Part shown: in pieces, positions 29,827 to 37,920 of the stretch | How positions within the stretch are numbered: position 1 is the stretch's first letter | How the letters are laid out: each line of letters begins with the position of its first letter | NCBI GenBank assembly: GCA_026647215.1 | Contig: JAPKHC010000010.1 | Location: forward strand, 44,851 to 108,850 | DNA: 64,000 bases | Direction: 5' to 3' | DNA from: F1-120-MAGs118 sp013360535 | GTDB lineage: Bacteria; Planctomycetota; UBA1135; GCA-002686595 | Translations under genes and position numbers: made by a program | The notes under the pieces: model-generated | Database searches by the model: none | Told to the model about the DNA's origin: nothing | Seen by the model: only the letters and a program-made list of their open reading frames with translations

Positions 29827-29974
29827 CTTCGCGCGCCAGCGGCGACGCTCCCCCGTTCGAAGTCGGGAGCTGCAGCACGAGTTCGGGCTGCTCCACGAGT
29901 CCCTTCCGCAGCGCGCGCGAACCCCGCGAGCCCCGCACGGAGCTTGGCGGTTGCCCACGGCCTCCGGAGTGCCT

Positions 29975-31531
29975 ATGAAGGCCCGTTGCATGGCCCTGTC
30001 GCTCGCTCCCCGATCCCGCGTCGTCGCGGCTTGGGAGCGCTGGAGCGGCTTCGCGCTGCTGCTCGTGGCGCTGCTCGCGTGGCACAGCCCGCTGTTGGCG
30101 CAAGCGCCGCAGGAGGCTGCTCCCGCGCCGTCCGAGCTGGTGCAGGAACCGGTCGCGGACGAGCAGGTGCCCGCGCAGGTCCAGCCGGACGCGTCGGGGG
30201 CGCTCGAGGTTCCCGGCGAGACGGAGCCGCTGCCCGCTGTCCAGACCGAGGCGCCTCCGGTGCCGCCGGAGCCGATCGCGAGCAAGGACCGGCCCGAGGC
30301 CGTGCTGCGCGTGATCCTCGGGCTGCTCGCGCTGACGGCACTCGCCTACCTCGGCGGCCACAAGCGCGTGATCGAGCTCGAGCGCAAGCTCGGCATCTCG
30401 CAGGTCATCACGGCGGGCCTGCCGTTCCTTCTGCTGGGCATGGTCGCGCGCCAGCCGGCCGTCGGCGTCCTGACCGATTCCGTGCTGAACGAGCTGCGCC
30501 CGGTGCTGCTGATCGGACTGGGTTCGATCGGCTTCGTCGCGGGCTTCCGCTTCGAGGCGAAGCTGTTCCAGGGCTTGCCGCAGGGCACTGGGACGATCGC
30601 GCTGCTCTCGACCTTCCTGCCGTTTGCGGCCGTGGCGCTCGCCACTGCGCCCCTGCTCGTGCTGTTCTCCGGCGCCGACTGGCGCTCGAGCCTGCAGGAT
30701 CCGGTGTTCGTGCGCGATGCGCTGATCCTCGCGACGGCCGGCGCCTCGACGGCGCGCTCGGCGGTGCGGCTGTTCGACACGAGCGACGGCGACAGCATCG
30801 CCGCGCGCGTGATCCGCATCGAGGAGCTCGCCGGCGTGCTCGGCCTCGCGCTCGTCGCGGCCTTCTTCCGCAGGCAGGATCCAGCGGGCGCGTGGAACCT
30901 GCCGGGTGCGTTGTGGCTGCTCGTCACGCTCGGGCTGGGGACGGCGCTCGGGCTCCTGTACTACACGATGCTCGCCTCGACGCGGCGCTGGCCTGAGCTG
31001 CTCGTGCTGACCCTCGGCGCGATCGCGTTTGCTGCGGGCTCGGCGGCGCTGCTGCAGCTCTCGGCCGTCGCCGTCTCGTTCGTCGCGGGCGTGCTGCTCG
31101 CGAACTTCCCCGGCCAGTACCAGACGCCGCTGCGCGAGATGCTCAAGCGCCTCGAGCGCCCGATCTACCTGCTCGCGCTGTTCCTGATCGGCGCCCAGTG
31201 GGACGTCGGCGACTGGCGCGGGTGGGCGCTGATGCCGGTGTTCATGGTGGCGCGCCTCGCCGGCAAGGCCGCCGCCGCGGCCATCGCGGGCAAGAGCGAG
31301 TCGATGCCGATCGCGGCGAACGAGAGCCGCACGCTCGTGCTCTCCCCCATCGGCGCGCTGGCGATCGCGATCGTGGTCGACGCGCAGCTCCTGTTCCCCT
31401 CCGGCTCGATCTCGCTCGTCGTCTCGGCCGTCATCGGCGGCGGCGTGCTGACCGAGATCTTCGTGCAGTTCGCGTCGCGCCGCCGCGCGCGCCGGGCGCG
31501 GGTCGAGGCGCTCAAGGAAACGCGACCGTGA
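29975..31531 (+). CDS. Cation/proton antiporter-like membrane protein (CPA family)
   Basis: A 518-residue protein with an N-terminal signal-type helix (ALLLVALLAWHSPLLAQ), a 60-residue Pro/Glu-rich periplasmic segment (QEAAPAPSELVQEPVADEQV), then about 11-12 transmembrane helices resembling the Na+/H+ exchanger fold. Parts of the fold are atypical and ion-binding acidic residues of a classic antiporter are not obvious. ATG at 29975 has GGAG seven bases upstream. The stop overlaps the next antiporter gene as GTGA, so the two are translationally coupled. Confidence 0.72.
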   Translation: MKARCMALSLAPRSRVVAAWERWSGFALLLVALLAWHSPLLAQAPQEAAPAPSELVQEPVADEQVPAQVQPDASGALEVPGETEPLPAVQTEAPPVPPEPIASKDRPEAVLRVILGLLALTALAYLGGHKRVIELERKLGISQVITAGLPFLLLGMVARQPAVGVLTDSVLNELRPVLLIGLGSIGFVAGFRFEAKLFQGLPQGTGTIALLSTFLPFAAVALATAPLLVLFSGADWRSSLQDPVFVRDALILATAGASTARSAVRLFDTSDGDSIAARVIRIEELAGVLGLALVAAFFRRQDPAGAWNLPGALWLLVTLGLGTALGLLYYTMLASTRRWPELLVLTLGAIAFAAGSAALLQLSAVAVSFVAGVLLANFPGQYQTPLREMLKRLERPIYLLALFLIGAQWDVGDWRGWALMPVFMVARLAGKAAAAAIAGKSESMPIAANESRTLVLSPIGALAIAIVVDAQLLFPSGSISLVVSAVIGGGVLTEIFVQFASRRRARRARVEALKETRP

Positions 31532-32832
31532 ACTGGGTCATCGTCGTGTTCCTGTTCGGCCTGATGCGCGCGATCCGCACGTTCGCGGAGGCGTCGCCGT
31601 CGACCATCGGCGTGTCGGTCGCGCTCGGCTACCTGCTGCTCACCGGCTTCTTCGTCGGGCGCATCTTCGCGTCGATCGGCCTGCCCAAGCTCACCGGCTA
31701 CCTCGCGACCGGTCTCGCGGTCGGACCGGCGGCGCTCGGACTGGTCGGCGAACCGATGGTCGAGAGCCTGACGATCGTCAACGGCATGGCGGTCGCGCTG
31801 ATCGCGCTGACGGCGGGGCTCGAGCTCGAGTTCGGCGCGATGCGTCCCCTGTTCCGAACGATCCGATGGATCACGCTGGTCGGCATCCTCGGCACGGCGG
31901 CGCTCCTCGCGGTAGCGGTGCTGATGCTGAAGGAGCACCTGCCGTTCCTCGACGGGCTCGAGGCGGGCCAGACCGTCGCGGTCGCGGCGGTGCTGGCCGT
32001 CGTGATGGTCGCGCAGTCGCCGGCGGTCGTGGTCGCGCTGAAGAACGAGATGCTCGCCGATGGACCGGTGTCGCGCACGGCACTCGGCGTGGTCGTGATC
32101 GCCGACCTGGTCGTGATCCTCCTGTTCGCCCTGGCCTCGTCGGTCGCCAAGTCGATGCTCGGCAGCGGCAGCGACCTGTGGTCGACGGCGGGCTCGCTCG
32201 CCTGGGAGCTCGTCGGCTCGCTGGTCGTCGGCGGTGCGCTCGGCTACGTGCTCTCGCTCTACATGCAGCGCGTCCGCGGCGGCGCCTCGTTGTTCGTGCT
32301 GACGCTCGTGTTCATCATGGCCGAGGTCGGGCGGCGCCTGCACTTCGACCCGCTGCTCGTCGCGCTCGCCGCGGGCATGGTCGTGCGCAACCTGACCACG
32401 GTCGGGGACAAGGTGCACGTCACGATCGAAGAGACCTCGCTGCCCGTGTACGTGCTGTTCTTCACCGTCGCGGGGACGTCGCTGCACCTCGACGTCCTGA
32501 CGGTCGTCGGCCTTCCGGCGGCGGTGTTCGTGCTGGTGCGCGGCACGGGACTGCTCGTGGGCAGCCGGATCGGCGCCCGCATCGCGGGAGCGGGTCCGGA
32601 AGTGCAGAAATACGCCGGCTTCGGCCTCTTGCCGCAGGCGGGACTGGCGCTCGCGCTCTCGATGCTGTTCGCCAAGACCTTCCCCGAGTTCGGCGAGGCC
32701 GCTGCGGCGCTCACGCTCTCCGTGGTCGCGCTCAACGAACTTCTCGCGCCGGTGGTGTTCCGCATCGCGCTGGTGCGCAGCGGCGAGGCCGGGAAGCGTG
32801 CCGGGAGCCCGGGCGGGGCGCACGAACACTAG
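31528..32832 (+). CDS. Cation:proton antiporter (Na+/H+ exchanger family)
   Basis: A 434-residue membrane protein with about 12 helices. Family-like segments are GLPKLTGYLATGLAVGPAAL, LTAGLELEFGAMR, VVMVAQSPAVVVALKNEM and GFGLLPQAGLALALSMLF, resembling KefB/CPA2 transporters. No RCK/TrkA-N domain follows. GTG at 31528 overlaps the stop of the preceding transporter gene. The pair may work together or form a heteromer; that is inference from coupling and shared fold. Confidence 0.85.
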   Translation: MNWVIVVFLFGLMRAIRTFAEASPSTIGVSVALGYLLLTGFFVGRIFASIGLPKLTGYLATGLAVGPAALGLVGEPMVESLTIVNGMAVALIALTAGLELEFGAMRPLFRTIRWITLVGILGTAALLAVAVLMLKEHLPFLDGLEAGQTVAVAAVLAVVMVAQSPAVVVALKNEMLADGPVSRTALGVVVIADLVVILLFALASSVAKSMLGSGSDLWSTAGSLAWELVGSLVVGGALGYVLSLYMQRVRGGASLFVLTLVFIMAEVGRRLHFDPLLVALAAGMVVRNLTTVGDKVHVTIEETSLPVYVLFFTVAGTSLHLDVLTVVGLPAAVFVLVRGTGLLVGSRIGARIAGAGPEVQKYAGFGLLPQAGLALALSMLFAKTFPEFGEAAAALTLSVVALNELLAPVVFRIALVRSGEAGKRAGSPGGAHEH

Positions 32833-32970
32833 GGGTCCGCCGAGAGCTGAACCGGCCGGGGACGGAAGCCCGCGCGCGTTTCGGTTCTGGGACGAGGGCT
32901 GGACCGGCGTCGGGGAGCCGTCCAGCGGCGCGCGCGAGGGGTCGAAACGCAGGCGAGGAGTCCCGTTTTC

Positions 32971-34860
32971 ATGCCTACGCCCCGTCTCAGCGTCCTGATC
33001 CCGACCTACGGTCGCAGCGAGACCATCGCTCGCCTCCTCGAGAGCCTCAAGGACCAGACGATCGCCCCCGAGGCCTTCGAGGTCGTCGTCGTCGACGACG
33101 GCTCGCCCGAGCCGATCCGCCTCGACGCGTTCCGCTATCCCTTCGCGCTGACGCTGCTGCGTCAGGAAAACGCGGGGCCGGGTGCGGCGCGCAACGCCGG
33201 CGTCGCCCACTGCCGGGCGCCGTGGACGGTCATCCTCAACGACGACGCCGTGCCGGCGAACGACCTGCTCGAGCGGCACCTGCTGCACTCGGGCGAGCTC
33301 GACGGCAAGATCGCGGTGCTCGGCACGTTCCGCTTCACCGCGGCGGCGCTGCAGAGCCCGTTCGTGCAGGTGCTCGCGGGCACCGACCTGCTGTTCGACT
33401 TCCCGCGCCTCAAGCCCGGGCAGCTGCACGGCTGGACCTTCTTCTGGACCTGCAACATCGGCCTCCCGACGCAGGCCCTGCGCGACCACCCGTTCGATGC
33501 GGAGCTCTTCCGCGAGCCGATCTGCGAGGACGTCGAGCTCGGGTACCGACTCGAGAAGGAAGGCTGGCGCGTGCTGCACGACGCCACTGCGGTGTGCGAG
33601 CACGACCACGTGCTCGAGGCGAAGGGCTACTTCCGGCGCATGGTGCGACTGGGCGTGAACATGGCTCGCATGCACGCCAAGCATCGCGACCCGCACCTCC
33701 TGCACATGCCCGACGAGCGCCACCTCGGGCCCGGCTTCTTCGCTTCGCTGCAGCAGAACGTCGAGAGCTTCCACACGACCTTCCGCAAGGTGCTCGACAA
33801 GCTTGCGAGCCTCGACCGCGAGCACTGGGGCAAGACGCTGCCGCGCGAGATCGTCTCGCAGGCGGGCCAGCTCGTGCGCCAGATGGGCACGCTGTGCTAC
33901 TGGCGTGGCCTGCTGCTCGAGAAGGAAGGCAACGACCCCTTCGCGGTGTGCGACGAAGGCCCGAAGGCGGGCGAGCTGGTCTCGATCGTCGCGGTGTCGT
34001 TCAACGCGCTCGCGAAGACGCAGCTGTGCGTCGAGGCCTTGCGCGCCGCAGCGGATCCGCGGCACCCGACGGAGCTCGTGTTCGTCGACAACGGCTCGAC
34101 CGACGGCAGCGCCGAGTGGCTCGCCGAGCAACCGGACGTGCGCCTCGTGCGCAACACGCACAACGAAGGCGCTCCGCACGCGCGCAACCAGGGCCTCGCC
34201 CTCGCGCGCGGCCGCTGGATCGTCGTGATGGACAACGACGCGCTCGTCACGCCCGGTTGGCTCGCGCGCCTCCTGCACCACGCCCAGGTCGACGGTCGCA
34301 GCGGCTGCGTCGGTCCGGTCTCCAACCGCGCGGCCCACGGTCAGGAAGTGCCGTTCGACGGCCCGACCGATCCCGCCTCGCTCGCCGCGCACGCCGAGGC
34401 GTGGGCGGAGGCCAACTACCGCAAGGGGCGCCCGCAGAACATCCTGACCTCGTTCCTGCTGCTCTTCCGGCGCGAGGTGCTCGACACCATCGGCGGCTTC
34501 GACGAGCGCTTCTCGCCTTGGGGTTTCGAGGACGACGACTTCACGCTGCGGGCGGCGCTCGCGGGCTTCCGCAACCGCGTCGCCGTCGACGTCTTCGTGC
34601 GCCACGAGACCTACGACGACGCGACGAAGAGCGCACGCCACAACGAGCTGCTCGCGCGCAACTGGGCACGCTTCAGCGAGAAGTGGGCCGGACGCAGCGA
34701 TGTCCCCTACGGCGACTACAAGGCGATCGAGCCCGGACTGATCGGCGGAGTCGCGCGCGAGCGCCTGTACGTGCCGCTGCGCCCGACGAGCGCCAGGCCC
34801 GCGGCGCAGCCTGCCGCGCCGTTCCCGGCCGCCACCGATTCCACCGTGCTGGAGAGCTAG
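32971..34860 (+). CDS. Glycosyltransferase with two GT2 domains
   Basis: A 629-residue cytoplasmic protein. Domain 1 (about 1-290) has LSVLIPTYGRSETIARLLES, VVVVDDGSPEP and the DxD-like LNDDAVP. Domain 2 (about 335-570) has VSIVAVSFNALAKTQLCVEA, VFVDNGSTDGSAEW and VMDNDALVTPGW, then GGFDERFSPWGFEDDDF, the acceptor-side motif of GT2 enzymes. Donor and acceptor sugars are unknown. ATG at 32971 has GGAG upstream. The next gene's ATG follows the TAG stop directly, indicating one operon. Confidence 0.88.
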   Translation: MPTPRLSVLIPTYGRSETIARLLESLKDQTIAPEAFEVVVVDDGSPEPIRLDAFRYPFALTLLRQENAGPGAARNAGVAHCRAPWTVILNDDAVPANDLLERHLLHSGELDGKIAVLGTFRFTAAALQSPFVQVLAGTDLLFDFPRLKPGQLHGWTFFWTCNIGLPTQALRDHPFDAELFREPICEDVELGYRLEKEGWRVLHDATAVCEHDHVLEAKGYFRRMVRLGVNMARMHAKHRDPHLLHMPDERHLGPGFFASLQQNVESFHTTFRKVLDKLASLDREHWGKTLPREIVSQAGQLVRQMGTLCYWRGLLLEKEGNDPFAVCDEGPKAGELVSIVAVSFNALAKTQLCVEALRAAADPRHPTELVFVDNGSTDGSAEWLAEQPDVRLVRNTHNEGAPHARNQGLALARGRWIVVMDNDALVTPGWLARLLHHAQVDGRSGCVGPVSNRAAHGQEVPFDGPTDPASLAAHAEAWAEANYRKGRPQNILTSFLLLFRREVLDTIGGFDERFSPWGFEDDDFTLRAALAGFRNRVAVDVFVRHETYDDATKSARHNELLARNWARFSEKWAGRSDVPYGDYKAIEPGLIGGVARERLYVPLRPTSARPAAQPAAPFPAATDSTVLES

Positions 34861-37440
34861 ATGCAGCGCCTCACCCTGTGTGTCATCGCCAAGAACGAAG
34901 AGGCCATGCTCTCCGACTGCCTCGCTTCCGTGCGAGGCCTCGCGGACGCGATCGTCGTGGTCGACACGGGCAGCAGCGACCGCACGGTCGAGATCGCGCG
35001 CGAGCACGGCGCGAAGGTCGTGCACCACGAGTGGTCCGAGGACTTCGCGGCCGCCCGCAACGCGGCCTTGCCGCACGTTTCGAGCGGATTCCTGCTCGTG
35101 CTCGACGCCGACGAGCGACTCGGGCCCGGAGCGCGCAGCGCGCTTCGCAAGGCGCTGCGGCACGACGACTTCGACTGCGGCCTGCTGCCGCTGCACGACG
35201 CCGCGACGCTCGACGCCAGTCCTGAGGACATCGTCGCGGGCCGCGCGCGCCGCGGCGATCCGGTGCTTCTCCCGCGCCTGCTGCGCCGCACGCCCGACCT
35301 CGAGTGGGAAGGCATCGTGCACGAGCAGGTGACGTCCTGGGCGCTGCGCCAGCGCCGCATCGTCGAGGTGCGGGCGCCGATCGTCCACTACGGAGCCGTC
35401 CCGTCGCTGCGCGAGGCCCGGGCGAAGAACGAGCGCAACCTGCGGCTGCTCGAGCGCCGCGTCGAACGCGAGCCGACCAACCCGACGGCGCGCGCCTACC
35501 TCGCGCGCGAGCGCGAGCGCATCGGCGACACGGTCGGTGCCGTGCGCGAGGCCGAGCTCGCCTGGGAACTGCTCGAGGAATCCAACGGCGGCAAGGCGCC
35601 GCGCGAGGACGTCGTCCTGCCCGCGTCGCTGCTCGGCTTCCTGCACGTGCGCGAGAACCGCGCGCAGCATGCCCTGCACTTCCTCGAGCGCGCGCGCGCC
35701 TGGGGCACGCTGCACCCCAACCTCGGCCTGCTCGAAGGCTGGGCGCACGAGAAGCTCGCGCTCGCAGCCAGCGACGTGCAGGCCTTCGCGAACCACCTCG
35801 GTGCCGCGCAGGCGGCGCTCGAACAATGCGTGGCGCTCGCCGGTCGCACGTTCGTGGCCGAGATGATGCCCGGCGCGACGACGTTCACGGGCCAGACAAG
35901 GCTGGGAACCGTGCTGCTCCTGTGCGGCGACGTCGCGCTTGCCGAGCGTGCGTTCCGCGCGGCGCTCGCCGCGAATCCGAAGCATGTCGAGGCCCGCCTG
36001 GGGCTCGCCGAGTCGTTGCTCGACTCCGAGCAGCCCGCCAAGGCGCTGACCGAGCTGCAGCCGACGCTGGATTCGGGGTTGCCCGACGCGTGGCTGCTCG
36101 GTGCGGCCTGCGCAAGTGCGCTGGGCAGCGGCGAGGACGCCTGCCTGTTCCTCGACCGCGCGCGCGAGGCGCTCGAGCGCCAGCCGTGGCTCTCCACCCA
36201 CCGCGAGGGACGGCGCGTCGAGCTCGAGACCGCGCTGCGCCCGAGCCTCGTGCCGTCGGTGCGCGCTCATCCCAACGAGGTCAAGACGGCGACGGTCGTC
36301 ATTCCCTGCTACAACCGGCTCGACTTGCTCAAGCCGGTGCTCGAGGGCTTCGTGCGCGAGGCGCGCGAGCAGGACTTCGAGTTGATTGCCGTCGACGACG
36401 GCTCGAACCCGCCGCTCGCTCCGCTGTTCGAGTCGCTCGGCCTCCCGTCGAGCTTCCGCAGCATCGCGCGGCACGCCAACGGCGGGCGCGGGGCGGCGCT
36501 CAACACGGGCCTCGACCACGCACGCGGCGACGTCGTGATCCTGTGCGACTCCGACATCGTTGCGACGCCGGGATTCGTGCGAGAGCACCTGCGTTTCCAC
36601 CAGCAATCCGGCGATCCGCGCGCGACCGCGCTCGGCGCTCTCGACTGGGGCGTCGACGCCGGCCTGTGGGGCGCGTGGATGGGCGCGCGCTCCAACCCGC
36701 GCTTGCGCAACGGTTGCGGCGACGTCGACTGGACACGCTGGTTCACGGACAACTGGTCGCTGCGGCGGCAGCTGCTCGCCCAGGGCGAGGTTCGCTTCGA
36801 CGAGGCCTACCGCGTCTGGGGTTGGGAGGAGCTCGACTTCGCGCTGCAGCTCGTGGCGCGCGGAGCTCGCAACACGCGCATCGAAGGCGGTCGCGGCCTG
36901 CACCTCAAGGCTTCGACGCCGAGCGGAATGCGCGCGAGCTACCGCAAGAGCGTCCCGAACCTGCTCCACCTCGCGACCCGGCACGGAGAGCGGCCGCAGG
37001 TGCGCGAATGGCTGGAAATGCAGCCCTCCGCGGAGCGGCTCGACCTGTGCGAGGCGCTGCTCGACGGCCTGTGGAGTCGCGCCGAGGAGCTCGACTCCCG
37101 CGCGTCGACGCTACGCGACACGCAGGACACGCTCGTGGACTGGCTCGCGATCGCGTTCTCGGACCTCACTTTCCGCACGGGCATCGCGCGCGGCTTCCTC
37201 GAACAGGGCACGCCCTTCGGCGACCGCACGGAGGCCGACCGCGAACTGACGTTCGGGACGGCGGCGCTCGCGGTGCGGCTGGCCGCGGTCGAGCGCTCGC
37301 TCGGCGAGCCGGCCCGTGCCGACGAGACGCTCGCGCTGATCGAACGCGCCGGCTTCCACCAGCTCGAACCGCGCTGCGCCGATCGCATGCGCTGGGAGCA
37401 GCGCCGTCGGCCCGAGGCCGAGGTCGCCTCGCTTCCCTGA
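34861..37440 (+). CDS. GT2-TPR-GT2 glycosyltransferase
   Basis: An 859-residue protein. The N-terminal GT2 (1-230) has LCVIAKNEEAMLSDCLASV, VVDTGSSDRTVEIA and LDADERL, the SunS-like/GT2-TPR type. The middle (about 230-470) consists of tetratricopeptide-like helices, for example FLERARAWGTLHPNLGLLEG. The C-terminal GT2 (480-720) has TVVIPCYNRLDLLKPVLEG, AVDDGSNPP, CDSDIVATPG and VWGWEELDFALQL. Starts on the base after the preceding stop. Probably builds or attaches a surface glycan; substrate unknown. Confidence 0.86.
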   Translation: MQRLTLCVIAKNEEAMLSDCLASVRGLADAIVVVDTGSSDRTVEIAREHGAKVVHHEWSEDFAAARNAALPHVSSGFLLVLDADERLGPGARSALRKALRHDDFDCGLLPLHDAATLDASPEDIVAGRARRGDPVLLPRLLRRTPDLEWEGIVHEQVTSWALRQRRIVEVRAPIVHYGAVPSLREARAKNERNLRLLERRVEREPTNPTARAYLARERERIGDTVGAVREAELAWELLEESNGGKAPREDVVLPASLLGFLHVRENRAQHALHFLERARAWGTLHPNLGLLEGWAHEKLALAASDVQAFANHLGAAQAALEQCVALAGRTFVAEMMPGATTFTGQTRLGTVLLLCGDVALAERAFRAALAANPKHVEARLGLAESLLDSEQPAKALTELQPTLDSGLPDAWLLGAACASALGSGEDACLFLDRAREALERQPWLSTHREGRRVELETALRPSLVPSVRAHPNEVKTATVVIPCYNRLDLLKPVLEGFVREAREQDFELIAVDDGSNPPLAPLFESLGLPSSFRSIARHANGGRGAALNTGLDHARGDVVILCDSDIVATPGFVREHLRFHQQSGDPRATALGALDWGVDAGLWGAWMGARSNPRLRNGCGDVDWTRWFTDNWSLRRQLLAQGEVRFDEAYRVWGWEELDFALQLVARGARNTRIEGGRGLHLKASTPSGMRASYRKSVPNLLHLATRHGERPQVREWLEMQPSAERLDLCEALLDGLWSRAEELDSRASTLRDTQDTLVDWLAIAFSDLTFRTGIARGFLEQGTPFGDRTEADRELTFGTAALAVRLAAVERSLGEPARADETLALIERAGFHQLEPRCADRMRWEQRRRPEAEVASLP

Positions 37441-37554
37441 TCCGGGCCGGGGCGCTCGCCCCGCCCCCGCTGCGGCGACAGTTCCCGCGGCGCAGGTCCG
37501 AAACACTCCGACGAACCACCGGCGTCGCCAGCGCGACGCCCTCGAGGAGCAACG

Positions 37555-37920
37555 ATGGACCGCCCGCGGCGACTGACCCTCATGACGTTCGGCTTCAAGT
37601 ACGGGAGCCCGAACACCAACTACTACTTCGACGTCAGCTTCCTGAAGAACCCCGCGCGCGAGGCGCAGTGGGGCCTGTTCGCGAGCCCGGACGAGACGAT
37701 GCGCGAGTGGGTGCTCTCGCAGCCCCTGTGCCAGTCGTTCCTCGACACCGCGGTGCCGCTGATCCGGCTGCTCCTGGAAGCCGACGACGACGTGCGCATC
37801 GGACTGGGCTGCAACTCGGGCCGTCACCGCTCGGTGATCGTCGCCAACGAGCTGGCGCGCCGCCTGAAGGACGACAACGTGTGCGTGCGCATCGTCAACC
37901 GCGAGGAGGTCGTGCAATGA
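37555..37920 (+). CDS. Free-standing RapZ C-terminal domain protein
   Basis: A 121-residue protein matching the C-terminal half of RapZ: LMTFGFKYGSPN, YYFDVSFLKNP and GLGCNSGRHRSVIVANELARR correspond to RapZ SFGFKYG, DVRFLPNP and GCTGGKHRSV. The N-terminal P-loop kinase half is absent. In E. coli the C-terminal domain binds sRNA and senses glucosamine-6-phosphate. Here the gene sits inside a glycosyltransferase operon and overlaps the next gene as ATGA. A regulatory or sugar-phosphate-binding role is plausible but inferred. Confidence 0.85.
   Translation: MDRPRRLTLMTFGFKYGSPNTNYYFDVSFLKNPAREAQWGLFASPDETMREWVLSQPLCQSFLDTAVPLIRLLLEADDDVRIGLGCNSGRHRSVIVANELARRLKDDNVCVRIVNREEVVQ

Noticed and set aside
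31165..36984. Minus-strand open frame of about 1,900 codons
   Set aside because: Antisense to two glycosyltransferases and an antiporter; translation is dominated by Arg, Glu, Ala and His with no recognisable domain.
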